NCBI GenBank assembly: GCA_011799875.1
Contig: JAAAXO010000108.1
Location: 1 to 64,000 of the forward strand
Reading direction: 5' to 3'
DNA: 64,000 nt
Source: Thinopyrum elongatum
Taxonomy: Eukaryota; Streptophyta; Magnoliopsida; Poales; Poaceae
The notes under the pieces are model-generated. The model was not told the origin of the DNA. It did not search any database and was given only the letters and a program-made list of their open reading frames with translations. Both the position numbers and the translations under genes were made by a program. Of this stretch, positions 11,363 to 22,499 are shown in pieces (within the stretch, counting starts at the first letter, position 1; each line of letters opens with the position of its first letter).

Positions 11363-14300
11363 AAACTGAACAACGTTTTACATGTTTACAATATCCCGAG
11401 GAACGACGTGTTGCTGCTGTTGTTTGTGCTTTCACTAGTTTTGCATGTGTATGGTGGTCTGAACATTGTAGATTATATCCTATTCCAGCTACGTGGGCTG
11501 CTTTGAAAACTGCTATGCGTACTCGTTGGGTTCCACCATATTATCAACGTGAATTACTTCAAAAATTGCAGCGCTTAAGACAAGGAAAAAATTCTGTAGA
11601 AGAATATTATCAGGAATTACAAACTGGCATGATTAGATGTGGTATTGTTGAGGAGAATGAAGCTATGCTTGCACGTTTCATGGGTGGATTAAATAGAGAG
11701 ATTCAGACCATTCTAGAGTATAAGGAGTATAATAATATCACTCGTTTATTCCATCTTGCTTGTAAAGCTGAACGTGAAGTGCAGGATCGACAGGCATTGG
11801 CGCGAACTAATTTTTCTGCAGGTCGATTTTTATCATGGACACCACGTGCCTCCTCTACTCCCACACGTCCTACTGCGGCACCACTGACTTCAGCCGCCAA
11901 TTCCAACCGAGATACAAGAAAACAGGCACCACCACCACCATCTGCCAAGAGTACACCTTCTGGGCCTGCCCAGAGCTCTTCCTCATCTATGGCATCAACA
12001 GGGCACACACATGATATTATTTGTCGTCGTTGTAAGGGAAGAGGTCATTATGCGAGAGAATGCCAATCTCCGCGTGTTATGATTGCTACTGAGGATGGTG
12101 GGTATGAGTCCGCTAGTGATTATGATGAGGAGACTTTGGCTCTTATTACAAGTGAAGAACACGGTGGAGATGATTCTGATCATGAGACGCAATACATGGC
12201 TCCAGAAGACGCTGACAGGTATGAATGTTTAGTTGCTCAACGTGTTTTGAGTGTGCAGGTCACACAAGCTGAGCAAAATCAGAGGCATAATTTGTTCCAT
12301 ACAAAGGGAGTTGTGAAGGAACGTTCTGTTCGCGTCATCATAGATGGAGGGAGCTGCAACAACTTGGCTAGCATGGAGATGGTGGAGAAGCTATCTCTCA
12401 CCACAAGACCACATCCACATCCTTACTATATCCAATGGTTCAACAACAGCGGCAAGGTTAAGGTAACACGTACTGTTCGTGTGCATTTTAGTATCTCTAC
12501 ATATGCTGATTATGTTGATTGTGATGTGGTACCCATGCAAGCATGTTCATTATTACTTGGTAGACCATGGCAATTTGATAAAAATTCTGTACACCATGGT
12601 AGAAACAATCAGTATACTCTTGTTCATAAGGATAAACATATTACTTTGCTTCCTATGACTCCTGATTCTATTTTGAAAGATGATATTAATAGAGCTAGTA
12701 ACGCAAAGCAGGAGAAAAATAAGAGTGAAAATCAGATTGTGGCAAAAGAATTTGAGCAACAAATGAAGCCTAATAATAAACCATCTAGTGTTGCTTCTGA
12801 AATTAAATTGAAAAGTGCATGCTTACTTGCCACCAAATCTGATATTGATGAGCTAGATTTCAGCAATTCTGTTTGCTATGCTTTTGTGTGCAAAGAGGCG
12901 TTATTTTCATTCGAGGACGTGCCTTCCTCTTTGCCTCCTGCGGTCACTAACATTTTGCAGGAGTTCGCTGACGTCTTTCCACAAGACATGCCACCGGGAT
13001 TACCACCTATTCGCGGGATTGAGCATCAGATTGACTTAATTCCCGGTGCTTCATTGACAAACCGTGCGCCATACCGTACCAATCCAGAGGAGACGAAGGA
13101 GATTATGCGTCAAGTACAGGAGCTGCTCGACAAAGGTTATATACGCGAATCTCTTAGTCCTTGTGCTGTTCCTATTATACTAGTGCCAAAAAAGGATGGT
13201 ACGTCGCGTATGTGTGTTGATTGTAGAGGCATTAATAATATTACTATTCGTTATCGTCATCCTATTCCTAGGCTAGATGATATGCTTGATGAATTGAGTG
13301 GCTCTACAATATTCTCCAAAGTTGATTTGCGTAGTGGATACCATCAAATTCGTATGAAATTGGGAGATGAATGGAAAACAGCATTTAAAACTAAGTTCGG
13401 TTTATATGAGTGGTTAGTCATGCCTTTTGGGTTAACTAATGCACCTAGTACTTTCATGAGATTAATGAACGAAGTTTTACGTGCTTTCATTGGACTATTT
13501 GTGGTAGTTTACTTTGATGATATATTGATTTATAGCAGATCTTTGGAGGAACATTTGGAACATTTACGTGTTGTTTTTATTGCTCTACGTGATGCACGTT
13601 TGTTTGGTAACCTTGGGAAGTGCACCTTTTGCACCGACCGAGTATCTTTTCTTGGCTATGTTGTTACTCCACAGGGAATTGAAGTTGATAAAGCCAAGAT
13701 TGAAGCTATTGAGAGTTGGCCGCAGCCCAAAACGGTCACACAAGTGAGGAGTTTCCTTGGCCTCGCTGGTTTCTATAGGCGTTTTGTGAGAGATTTCAGT
13801 ACCATTGCTGCACCTCTCAACGAGCTTACAAAGAAGGATGTGCCTTTTGTTTGGGGTACCGCACAGGAAGAAGGCTTCACGGTGTTGAAAGATAAGTTAA
13901 CACATGCTCCTTTACTCCAACTTCCTGATTTTAATAAGACTTTTGAGCTTGAATGTGATGCTAGTGGAATTGGATTAGGAGGTGTGTTATTACAAGATGG
14001 CAAACCTGTTGCATACTTTTCTGAAAAATTGAGTGGGCCTAGTCTGAATTACTCTACTTATGATAAGGAATTATATGCTCTTGTTCGGACTTTGGAAACA
14101 TGGCAACATTATTTATGGCCCAAAGAATTTGTTATTCATTCTGATCATGAATCTTTGAAACATATTAAAAGTCAAGCCAAACTGAACCGTAGACATGCTA
14201 AATGGGTTGAATTCATTGAGACTTTCCCTTATGTCATTAAACACAAGAAGGGTAAAGAAAATGTTATTGCTGATGCATTGTCTCGTCGTTATACTATGCT

Positions 14301-15006
14301 TTCACAACTTGACTTTAAAATATTTGGTTTTGAGACCATCAAAGATCAATATGTGCATGATGCTGAATTTAAAGATGTATTGCAGAATTGTAAAGAAGGG
14401 AGAACATGGAACAAGTTCGTCGTTAACGATGGATTTGTGTTTCGTGCTAACAAGCTATGCATTCCAGCTAGCTCCGTTCGTCTTTTGTTGTTGCAGGAGG
14501 CGCATGGAGGAGGATTAATGGGACACTTTGGCGTAAAGAAGACGAAGGATGTACTTGCTACACATTTCTTTTGGCCAAAGATGAGACGGGATGTTGAGCG
14601 CTTTGTTGCTCGCTGCACTACATGTCAAAAAGCTAAGTCACGACTCAATCCTCATGGTTTATATATGCCTTTGCCTGTACCTAGTGTTCCATGGGAGGAT
14701 ATATCTATGGACTTTGTTTTGGGTTTACCTCGAACAAAGAAGGGAGGGATAGCATATTTGTTGTCGTGGATAGGTTCTCGAAAATGGCACACTTTATACC
14801 ATGTCATAAAAGCGATGATGCTGCTAATGTTGCTGATTTGTTCTTTCGTGAAATTATTCGCTTGCATGGTGTGCCAAATACTATTGTTTCAGATCGTGAT
14901 ACCAAATTTCTTAGCCACTTTTGGAGATGTTTATGGGCTAAGTTGGGGACTAAACTCCTTTTTAGTACTACTTGTCACCCCCAAACTGATGGACAAACTG
15001 AAGTAG
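11347..15006 (+). CDS. gag-protease-RT-RNase H-integrase, broken in the integrase core (unit 3)
   Basis: Longest polyprotein segment in the window, about 1,200 codons open after the gag frameshift. In order it has capsid-like gag, CCHC knuckle, protease core (IIDGGSC), reverse transcriptase ([20 protein letters not shown]), RNase H ([20 protein letters not shown]), and the integrase HHCC finger ([10 protein letters not shown] ... CTTCQKAK). It leaves frame at 14742-14744, where GGGG in the other copies is GGG, just before the first catalytic Asp. Unlike the other copies it has no internal deletion before the integrase, so it is the best reference for gag to RNase H. It shares the FLSW variant with unit 1. 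Confidence 0.88.
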   Translation, partial: LTWELETEQRFTCLQYPEERRVAAVVCAFTSFACVWWSEHCRLYPIPATWAALKTAMRTRWVPPYYQRELLQKLQRLRQGKNSVEEYYQELQTGMIRCGIVEENEAMLARFMGGLNREIQTILEYKEYNNITRLFHLACKAEREVQDRQALARTNFSAGRFLSWTPRASSTPTRPTAAPLTSAANSNRDTRKQAPPPPSAKSTPSGPAQSSSSSMASTGHTHDIICRRCKGRGHYARECQSPRVMIATEDGGYESASDYDEETLALITSEEHGGDDSDHETQYMAPEDADRYECLVAQRVLSVQVTQAEQNQRHNLFHTKGVVKERSVRVIIDGGSCNNLASMEMVEKLSLTTRPHPHPYYIQWFNNSGKVKVTRTVRVHFSISTYADYVDCDVVPMQACSLLLGRPWQFDKNSVHHGRNNQYTLVHKDKHITLLPMTPDSILKDDINRASNAKQEKNKSENQIVAKEFEQQMKPNNKPSSVASEIKLKSACLLATKSDIDELDFSNSVCYAFVCKEALFSFEDVPSSLPPAVTNILQEFADVFPQDMPPGLPPIRGIEHQIDLIPGASLTNRAPYRTNPEETKEIMRQVQELLDKGYIRESLSPCAVPIILVPKKDGTSRMCVDCRGINNITIRYRHPIPRLDDMLDELSGSTIFSKVDLRSGYHQIRMKLGDEWKTAFKTKFGLYEWLVMPFGLTNAPSTFMRLMNEVLRAFIGLFVVVYFDDILIYSRSLEEHLEHLRVVFIALRDARLFGNLGKCTFCTDRVSFLGYVVTPQGIEVDKAKIEAIESWPQPKTVTQVRSFLGLAGFYRRFVRDFSTIAAPLNELTKKDVPFVWGTAQEEGFTVLKDKLTHAPLLQLPDFNKTFELECDASGIGLGGVLLQDGKPVAYFSEKLSGPSLNYSTYDKELYALVRTLETWQHYLWPKEFVIHSDHESLKHIKSQAKLNRRHAKWVEFIETFPYVIKHKKGKENVIADALSRRYTMLSQLDFKIFGFETIKDQYVHDAEFKDVLQNCKEGRTWNKFVVNDGFVFRANKLCIPASSVRLLLLQEAHGGGLMGHFGVKKTKDVLATHFFWPKMRRDVERFVARCTTCQKAKSRLNPHGLYMPLPVPSVPWEDISMDFVLGLPRTKKGGIAYLLSWIGSRKWHTLYHVIKAMMLLMLLICSFVKLFACMVCQILLFQIVIPNFLATFGDVYGLSWGLNSFLVLLVTPKLMDKLK

Positions 15007-15312
15007 TCAATAGAACTTTGTCTACTATGCTTAGGGCTGTTTTGAAGAATAACAAGAAAATGTGGGAAGAATGCTTGCCTCATATTGAATTTGCTTATAA
15101 TCGTTCGTTGCATTCTACTACTAAGATGTGCCCTTTTGAAATTGTATATGGTTTCCTACCTCGTGCACCTATTGATTTGTTGCCTCTTCCATCTTCGGAG
15201 AAGGTTAATTTTGATGCTAAACAACGTGCTGAATTGATCTTAAAAATGCATGAGTTAACTAAGGAGAACATTGAGCGTATGAATGCTAAATATAAACTTG
15301 CTGGAGATAAGG
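14745..15312 (+). pseudogene. integrase core fragment after frameshift (unit 3)
   Basis: Integrase core in the shifted frame: [20 protein letters not shown] and [13 protein letters not shown] supply the D,D,E positions, followed by the region up to KLAGDK. It is then cut at 15312 by an LTR in the opposite orientation. The C-terminal integrase domain and the LTR-coded tail are missing. Confidence 0.82.
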
Positions 15313-16235
15313 TGATAGAGGCGAGGGTGTCCCGATCTTTCGATGAGATGATGTCTATCGTTTTTGGTGGAGTAGACTTTGACGATCCGACTACGAACGT
15401 GCGAGGACGTCGCGCCTTAGCAATCGCTAAACCAACTCCGAGAGGTTATTGACCACGCCGGAGCACAATCAACCTGACCCCGAGGGTCTAACTCCTGCAA
15501 GCAAACGAAGAACAAGCAAGAAACTAAGATTTGCAATCTGGATATTGCGAATATAAGATGAAAGCTTTATTGATCGAGGTGGGGTTCTGTGACGTCTTGG
15601 TCTGGTTGTTGAACACAAACGAAGTACGCGAAGTTGCAACTATGGCGAACTTTTAATCTAAACAAAACCCAAAGTCTAAACGGTGCCCTAAGGGCTGTAT
15701 ATATGGAGGAAGAGGGGGGGGATTTCGTGGCCCTTGAAGGAGGGGTCCGAAACCAACCCTATCTCTTGTTTCCCCACACATACGGACTCTAAAAATAGCC
15801 TATACTCAAGTATTTCGAAATTACATGGGCCTGGCCCAATAATAAGGTGACGCAGCACCTATAATAGCCTCTGGACGAAATTTATGAAGTGGCATCTTGT
15901 ATATTTCGTCCAAGGCTTCCTGCACTCCTTATGGTGGCTTCAAAGTCCTGAAATCATCACTTGTAACTCCGTTCTTGTTCCCCTTGCGCATGCCATCATC
16001 TCCATGCTTGAACTTGCTCCAAGGTTCCTCTTTCTTGTCCAAGCTAGGCCCTTCATTTGTAAGCAAAACAAATGTATCCAATTTAGGCAGCATCATATTC
16101 TCATGAACTTTAGAATCATTACCAAGAAACGAAAGTACCTGATATTTTAATTGGCGTGCGCGAGCTCTAGTAATTGGTCCAGTATGTATAGAAGCAGGGG
16201 CTGTGGGTGTAACAATGGTATTGATGTCCTCATCA
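15313..16235 (-). repeat. LTR4, full length, inverted within the array
   Basis: Complete LTR in reverse orientation, beginning TGATAGAGG (complement of the LTR end) and finishing CCTCATCA (complement of the LTR start). Both termini are exact. The flanks are TAAGG on the left and CATAC on the right, so there is no target-site duplication. Its coding start has the S1 variant (KYQ) while the rest is S2 (TAAGGAG, GCCAC), so it is a subtype mosaic. Confidence 0.9.
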
Positions 16236-16283
16236 CATACTGGAAACATGGCATGCGCGAGCTCTAGTAATTGGTCCAGTATG
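16236..16283. other. templated filler at a rearrangement junction
   Basis: Short patchwork between LTR4 and unit 4. Bases 16241-16253 repeat 16299-16311 (pol sequence just downstream). Bases 16254-16283 repeat 16157-16186 (inside LTR4), a 30-base exact direct repeat 97 bp apart. The last four bases, TATG, also fit the pol sequence that follows. Confidence 0.75.
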
Positions 16284-18094
16284 CTCTTGTTCGGACTTTG
16301 GAAACATGGCAACATTATTTATGGCCCAAAGAATTTGTTATTCATTCTGATCATGAATCTTTGAAACATATTAAAAGTCAAGCCAAACTGAACCGTAGAC
16401 ATGCTAAATGGGTTGAATTCATTGGGACTTTCCCTTATGTCATTAAACACAAGAAGGGTAAAGAAAATGTTATTGCTGATGCATTGTCTCGTCGTTATAC
16501 TATGCTTTCACAACTTGACTTTAAAATATTTGGTTTGGAGACCATCAAAGATCAATATGTGCATGATGCTGAATTTAAAGATGTATTGCAGAATTGTAAA
16601 GAAGGGAGAACATGGAACAAGTTCGTCGTTAACGATGGATTTGTGTTTCGTGCTAACAAGCTATGCATTCCAGCTAGCTCCGTTCGTCTTTTGTTGTTGC
16701 AGGAGGCGCATGGAGGAGGATTAATGGGACACTTTGGTGTAAAGAAGACGGAGGATGTACTTGCTACACATTTCTTTTGGCCAAAGATGAGAAGGGATGT
16801 TGAGCGCTTTGTTGCTCGCTGCACTACATGTCAAAAAGCTAAGTCACGACTCAATCCTCATGGTTTATATATGCCTTTGCCTGTACCTAGTGTTCCATGG
16901 GAGGATATATCTATGGACTTTGTTTTGGGTTTACCTCGAACAAAGAAGGGGAGGGATAGCATATTTGTTGTCGTGGATAGGTTCTCGAAAATGGCACACT
17001 TTATACCATGTCATAAAAGCGATGATGCTGTTAATGTTGCTGATTTGTTCTTTCGTGAAATTATACGCTTGCATGGTGTGCCAAATACTATTGTTTCAGA
17101 TCGTGATACTAAATTTCTTAGCCACTTTTGGAGATGTTTATGGGCTAAGTTGGGGACTAAACTGCTTTTTAGTACTACATGTCACCCCCAAACTGATGGA
17201 CAAACTGAAGTAGTCAATAGAACATTGTCTACTATGCTTAGTGCTGTTTTGAAGAATAACAAGAAAATGTGGGAAGAATGCTTGCCTCATATTGAATTTG
17301 CTTATAATCGTTCATTGCATTCTACTACTAAGATGTGTCCTTTTGAAATTGTGTATGGTTTCCTTCCTCGTGCACCAATTGATTTGTTGCCTCTTCCATC
17401 TTCGGAGAAGGTTAATTTTGATGCTAAACAACGTGCTGAATTGATCTTAAAAATGCATGAGTTAACTAAGGAGAACATTGAGCGTATGAATGCTAAATAT
17501 AAACTTGCTGGAGATAAGGGTAGAAAACATGTTGTGTTTGCACCTGGAGATCTTGTTTGGTTACATTTGCGTAAGGATAGATTTCCTGATTTGCGCAAAT
17601 CAAAGCTAATGCCACGTGCTGATGGTCCTTTTAAGGTGTTAGAGAAAATAAATGATAACGCATATAAACTTGAGCTGCTTGCAGATTTTGGGGTTAGTCC
17701 CACTTTTAACATTGCAGATCTGAAGCCTTATTTGGGTGAGGAAGATGAGCTTCCGTCGAGGACGACTTCATTTCAAGAAGGGGAGGATGATGAGGACATC
17801 AATACCATTGTTACACCCACAGCCTCTGCTTCTATACATACTGGACCAATTACTAGAGCTCGCGCACGCCAATTAAATTATCAGGTACTTTCGTTTCTTG
17901 GTAATGATTCTAAAGTTCATGAGAATATGATGCTGCCTAAATTGGATACATTTGTTTTGCTTACAAATGAAGGGCCTAGCTTGGACAAGAAAGAGGAACC
18001 TTGGAGCAAGTTCAAGCATGGAGATGATGGCATGCGCAAGGGGAACAAGAACGGAGTTACAAGTGATGATTTCAGGACTTTGAAGCCACCATAA
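16280..18094 (+). CDS. RNase H end plus complete integrase and LTR-coded tail (unit 4, 5' partial)
   Basis: Uninterrupted reading frame of about 600 codons beginning inside RNase H ([15 protein letters not shown]). It has no own start codon. It holds the RNase H remainder, an integrase HHCC zinc finger ([10 protein letters not shown] ... CTTCQKAK), the D,D-35-E core ([23 protein letters not shown]), the integrase C-terminal domain ([17 protein letters not shown]), the translated polypurine tract and the tail in LTR5 ending at 18094. This is one of only two frames in the window that keep the integrase and tail together without a break (the other starts at 47080). Confidence 0.88.
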   Translation, partial: YALVRTLETWQHYLWPKEFVIHSDHESLKHIKSQAKLNRRHAKWVEFIGTFPYVIKHKKGKENVIADALSRRYTMLSQLDFKIFGLETIKDQYVHDAEFKDVLQNCKEGRTWNKFVVNDGFVFRANKLCIPASSVRLLLLQEAHGGGLMGHFGVKKTEDVLATHFFWPKMRRDVERFVARCTTCQKAKSRLNPHGLYMPLPVPSVPWEDISMDFVLGLPRTKKGRDSIFVVVDRFSKMAHFIPCHKSDDAVNVADLFFREIIRLHGVPNTIVSDRDTKFLSHFWRCLWAKLGTKLLFSTTCHPQTDGQTEVVNRTLSTMLSAVLKNNKKMWEECLPHIEFAYNRSLHSTTKMCPFEIVYGFLPRAPIDLLPLPSSEKVNFDAKQRAELILKMHELTKENIERMNAKYKLAGDKGRKHVVFAPGDLVWLHLRKDRFPDLRKSKLMPRADGPFKVLEKINDNAYKLELLADFGVSPTFNIADLKPYLGEEDELPSRTTSFQEGEDDEDINTIVTPTASASIHTGPITRARARQLNYQVLSFLGNDSKVHENMMLPKLDTFVLLTNEGPSLDKKEEPWSKFKHGDDGMRKGNKNGVTSDDFRTLKPP

Positions 18095-18711
18095 GGAGTG
18101 CAGGAAGCCTTGGATGAAATATACAAGATGCCACTTCATAAATTTCGTCCAGAGGCTATTATAGGTGCTGCGTCACCTTATTATTGGGCCAGGCCCATGT
18201 AATTTCGAAATACTTGAGTATAGGCTATTTTTAGAGTCCGTATGTGTGGGGAAACAAGCGATAGGGTTGGTTTCGGACCCCTCCTTCAAGGGCCACGAAA
18301 TCCCCCCCCCTCTTCCTCCATATATACAGCCCTTAGGGCACCGTTTAGACTTTGGGTTTTGTTTAGATTAAAAGTTTGCCATAGCTGCAACTTCGCGTAC
18401 TTCGTTTGTGTTCAACGACCAGACCAAGACGTCACAGAACCCCACCTCGATCAATAAAGCTTTCATCTTATATTCGCAATATCCAGATTGCAAATCTTAG
18501 TTTCTTGCTTGTTCTTCGTTTGCTTGCAGGAGATAGACCCTCGGGGTCAGGTTGATTGTGCTCCGGCGTGGTCAATAACCTCTCGGAGTTGGTTTAGCGA
18601 TTGCTAAGGCGCGACGTCCTCGCACGTTCGTAGTCGGATCGTCAAAGTCTACTCCACCAAAAACGATAGATATCATCTCATCGAAAGATCGGGACACCCT
18701 CGCCTCTATCA
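17788..18711 (+). repeat. LTR5 (subtype S2a)
   Basis: Full-length LTR after the polypurine tract, ending CTCTATCA at 18711 and followed by AGTG, the first bases of a spacer plus primer site, which is then cut off. Subtype S2a has NYQ with SKVHEN, as in the outer LTRs of the 39772-49335 array. Confidence 0.9.
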
Positions 18712-18717
18712 AGTGCT

Positions 18718-19620
18718 CATCAATACCATTGTTACACCCACAGCCCCTGCTTCTATACATACTGGACCAATTACTAGAGCTCGCGCACGTCAATTAAAAT
18801 ATCAGGTACTTTCGTTTCTTGGTAATGATTCTAAAGTTCATGAGAATATGATGCTGCCTAAATTGGATACATTTGTTTTGCTTACAAATAAAGGGCCTAG
18901 CTTGGACAAGAAAGAGGAACCTTGGAGCAAGTTCAAGCATGGAGATGATGGCATGCACAAGGGGAACAAGAACGGAGTTACAAGTGATGATTTCAGGACT
19001 TTGAATCCACCATAATGAGTGCAGGAAGCCTTGGACGAAATATACAAGATGTCACTTCATAAATTTCGTCCAGAGGCTATTATAGGTGCTGCGTCACCTT
19101 ATTATTGGGCCAGGCCCATGTAATTTCGAAATACTTGAGTATAGGCTGTTTTTAGAGTCCGTATGTGTGGGGAAACAAGAGATAGGGTTGGTTTCGGACC
19201 CCTCCTTCAAGGGCCACGAAATCCCCTCCTCTTCCTCCATATATACAGCCCTTAGGGCACCGTTTAGACTTTGGGATTTGTTTAGTTAAAAGTTAGTCAT
19301 TGCAACTTCGTGTACTTCGTTTGTGTCCAACGACCAGACCAAGACCGCTTTCGGATCCCCACCATTATCAATACTTCATCTATATTCGCAATATTCAGAT
19401 TGCATTATCATATTCTTGCTTGTTCTTCGATTGCGTGCAGGAATAGACCTTCGTGGTCAGGCTGATCGTGCTTCCAGCATCGTCAGTAACCTCAGGAGAT
19501 TGGTTTAGCGATTGCTAAGGCGCAACGTCGTGCACGTTTGTAGTCGGATCGTCAAAGTCGGCTCCACCAAATCGATAGTTACCATCTCATCGAAAGATCG
19601 GGACACCCTCGCCTCTATCA
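18718..19620 (+). repeat. LTR6, 5'-clipped and chimeric
   Basis: Lacks the first bases of the LTR and starts at CATCAATACC. To about 19274 it is nearly identical to subtype S1. From there to the end it is clearly different, with many substitutions and small indels, no AATAAA, and GATAGTTACC where others have GATAGATATC or GATAGCTATC. The change falls around the TATA/R region, so it joins the U3 of one subfamily to the R-U5 of another. Confidence 0.85.
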
Positions 19621-19659
19621 GCTTCCGTCGAGGACGACTTCATTTCAAGAAGGGGAGGA
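19621..19659 (+). other. 39-bp remnant of pol end and polypurine tract
   Basis: Sequence coding for the segment [14 protein letters not shown], sitting directly between the exact end of LTR6 and the start of LTR7. All of the rest of this internal unit is missing. Confidence 0.82.
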
Positions 19660-20585
19660 TGATGAGGACATCAATACCATTGTTACACCCACAGCCCCTG
19701 CTGCTATACATACTGGACCAATTACTAGAGCTCACGCACGCCAATTAAATTATCAGGTACTTTCGTTTCTTGGTAATGATTCTAATGTTCATGAGAATAT
19801 GATGCTGCCTAAATTGGATACATTTTTTTTGCTTACAAATGAAGGGCCTAGCTTGGACAAGAAAGAGGAACCTTGGAGCAAGTTCAAGCATGGAGATGAT
19901 GGCATGCGCAAGGGGAACAAGAACGGAGTTACAAGTGATGATTTCAGTACTTTGAAGCCACCATAAGGAGTGCAGGAAGCCTTGGACGAAATATACAAGA
20001 TGCCACTTCATAAATTTCGTCCAGAGGCTATTATAGGTGCTGCGTCACCTTGTTATTGGGCCAGGCCCATGTAATTTCGAAATACTTGAGTATAGGCTAT
20101 TTTTAGAGTCCGTATGTGTGGGGAAACAAGAGATAGGGTTGGTTTCGGACCCCTCCTTCAAGGGCCACGAAATCCCCCCCCCCCTCTTCCTCCATATATA
20201 CAGCCCTTAGGGCACCGTTTAGACTTTGGGTTTTGTTTAGATTAAAAGTTCGCCATAGCTGCAACTTCGCGTACTTCGTTTGTGTTCAACGACCAGACCA
20301 AGACGTCACAGAACCCCACCTCGATCAATAAAGCTTTCATCTTATATTCGCAATATCCAGATTGCAAATCTTAGTTTCTTGCTTGTTCTTCGTTTGCTTG
20401 CAGGAGATAGACCCTCGGGGTCAGGTTGATTGTGCTCCGGCGTGGTCAATAACCTCTCGGAGTTGGTTTAGCGATTGCTAAGGCGCGACGTCCTCGCACG
20501 TTCGTAGTCGGATCGTCAAAGTCTACTCCACCAAAAACGATAGATATCATCTCATCGAAAGATCGGGACACCCTCGCCTCTATCA
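19660..20585 (+). repeat. LTR7 (subtype S2b)
   Basis: Full-length LTR with intact termini. Its C-rich run near 20175 is longer than in the other copies. It is followed immediately by a fragment of another LTR. Confidence 0.9.
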
Positions 20586-20660
20586 GATCGTCAAAGTCTA
20601 CTCCACCAAAAACGATAGATATCATCTCATCGAAAGATCGGGACACCCTCGCCTCTATCA
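20586..20660 (+). repeat. 75-bp LTR tail fragment (LTR8)
   Basis: Repeats the last 75 bases of the LTR (GATCGTCAAAG ... CTCTATCA) directly after the exact end of LTR7. It marks the right edge of the array. The next bases, GGCAAAGTG, are unrelated. Confidence 0.88.
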
Positions 20661-21658
20661 GGCAAAGTGAGATGATGAAGAGTGACCTCAGGATCTCCGG
20701 CGAGACGGAGATGGAGATGGATTGGTGCTAGGCGAGGAGAGGGAGACGAGGCGAGGCATGCTATACATCGGCGGTGACAGTGACTGCACAGTGCACAACG
20801 TGAGGCTGACTTTGGTAACCCAAACACGCCACCTAGACTAGTGTCACCTCGGGCGCAGGGTCTTGTCACTTCACTGTGAGGACCAGATGAATAATATTTT
20901 GACCATCAAGTGTACCATAGTTGTACTACTACTAGTAGTAACATACGGAGTAGTACTGTATAGCGGAAATAGGTCTCCCATGCTAGCATGCCTCTGGGTT
21001 CACTTCATCCTCGAGGTAGCATCCATATTGCGAGCAGAACCAAATACTCGTGCATGCAGAAGCGCAAAGAAGGGCTTTTTCTTTTTTTAGGATAACCGCA
21101 TATATTCCTTAACAAGAAAAGGTTGTGTCTCGCAGGCACGCGCCAATATCGATCCGAACCAGCTACGACATATTTTTTTGTGCAAAGAGATGGATATGTT
21201 TGTATATCTGTTCGTCCACCCAAGTGGGTTTTGCGTAGATCCCACCTATCAGGAGGGCTGCAGAAAAAAAAAGTAATCATAAAATGTTTCACCGCGGTGA
21301 TTCGAAAGAGTGACCTCAACTAACCAGTGGCACATGTAGCGATAGAAGGATGGGCACGTACACGGAAATGGACCACTCCTCAGTACGCTACCCGCATAGC
21401 CTTTTCATTTTGCAGGTTGGTCTACCTAGCCGTCTAATCAACTGCCTGCATGCCACTTCTCCCATTTACTTCTCCATCGGGAACAAATTTTCCTCGGCTT
21501 CTTCACCTCTCCTTCATTTGCATTCAAACCCCACTGGACTGGATTCACATCCTCCTTGAGTAATTCCCAAGCCCCTTTAAATAATCATCTTCTTCAGTTA
21601 GACTAGCCATCTTAATCCTAATTCTCCAAACCATAGCCCTCCGGTCCAGCGGTTCCAA
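20661..21658. other. unassigned sequence between array and exonuclease pseudogene
   Basis: No gene, RNA or transposon end is recognised. A-rich stretches and short open frames only. The last ~250 bases could include the promoter and 5' UTR of the exonuclease pseudogene, but no convincing TATA box was found. Confidence 0.4.
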
Positions 21659-22499
21659 ATGGCGAAAGAGATCCCTATGCAGGTTTTTAGCGTCAAACAT
21701 GTCCTCGTCGAAGGCTCGTTGAGCATAGTTGCCACCGTCACCGACCACCCAAGGTTTGTTCGGGAGTGGATTAACAATGTATCCAACTCCCTCCATAAGG
21801 TGGAGATGAAGGCCGTCGGTCTCGACATAGAGTACACGGAGCGTGCCACTGGGAAGATCTAACACGCCGCCGCCCTTCAGCTGTGCCTCAAAAATGAAGT
21901 TTTGGTGTATCACATCATACACGCGCCCTCCATACCAGGTGAGCTCCACGATTTCATGTCTCGGGAGGACATATACTTCTGTGGGGCAGCCATCGAAGGG
22001 GACAAAGAGAAGCTGGCACCGTACAACCTTGACTTGAAAAACATCGCTGACCTACAAACCAGAATTCCTGTAGAGGATTGTGATAAAAAAAACACCATCC
22101 CTGTTCGACGTAGCAAATTCTATGCTCGGAACAAATCTTGAGAAGGCTGACGAGACGCTGGGATTAAAGTCGTCTGGATGGGAGAATTATCCCTTGACCT
22201 ACGAGCGGATAAAATATGCTGCCCTCGATGCCCGTGTGAGTTTCGAGATAGCTGCATGGTCAAAAGAGCTTGTTGCGAAGCCGTCTCCCACAGAAAATGA
22301 GAAGAAGAAGAAGAAGAAGAAGAAGAAGAAGAAGAAGAAGAAGAAGAAGAAGAAGAAGAAGAAGAAGCAAAGGAAGAAGGAGAAGAAGAAGAAAGAAGTA
22401 GAAGAAGAAGAAGCTGCACCAACAACAGGGCATTATAGATGGATGAACTATTTCCTCTCTTGTAAAAATTATATTTCCTCTCTGTGTACATTGATATAA
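21659..22499 (+). pseudogene. 3'-5' exonuclease (DEDDy, WRN/RNase D-like), broken
   Basis: Resembles plant Werner-type 3'-5' exonuclease domain proteins of the RNase D superfamily, which remove nucleotides from DNA or RNA ends. Starts at ATG 21659 (MAKEIPMQVFSVKH). The first acidic motif is VGLDIEYTE (Asp near residue 56). The middle region has HDFMSREDIYF and LKNIADLQ. The last motif is YAALDARVSFEIA, the Tyr and Asp of the DEDDy type, near 22219. Two defects are visible: TAA at 21860-21862 in the original frame, and a one-base shift in the A-run near 22084-22091. The C-terminus runs into a GAA/AAG repeat that codes polylysine. It appears intronless and is probably a dead gene copy, unless a sequencing error explains both breaks. 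Confidence 0.78.
22300..22413 (+). repeat. (GAA/AAG)n microsatellite
   Basis: About 22 uninterrupted AAG triplets (to about 22367), then an imperfect tail. It sits at the 3' end of the exonuclease pseudogene frame and would code a lysine run. Confidence 0.92.

Larger units (their letters stand above)
1..20660 (+). mobile_element. CRM-like Ty3/gypsy retrotransposon array, left
   Basis: Head-to-tail array of one LTR retrotransposon family, cut by the left window edge. The order is unit 1 (partial), LTR1, unit 2, LTR2 (truncated), LTR3, unit 3, inverted LTR4, unit 4 (partial), LTR5, LTR6, a 39-bp internal remnant, LTR7 and a 75-bp LTR tail. Units share near-identical gag-pol, primer sites and LTRs. 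Assignment to the CRM chromovirus clade rests on overall resemblance of the reverse transcriptase and integrase to that clade and on the polyprotein end lying inside the LTR, a known CRM feature. No single unit is intact. Only the right flank is visible (GGCAA at 20661-20665), so a target-site duplication cannot be checked. Confidence 0.9.

Noticed and set aside
20446..20646. Minus-strand frames with repeated [18 protein letters not shown] near LTR ends
   Set aside because: U5 sequence read backwards, duplicated because the LTR tail is duplicated.
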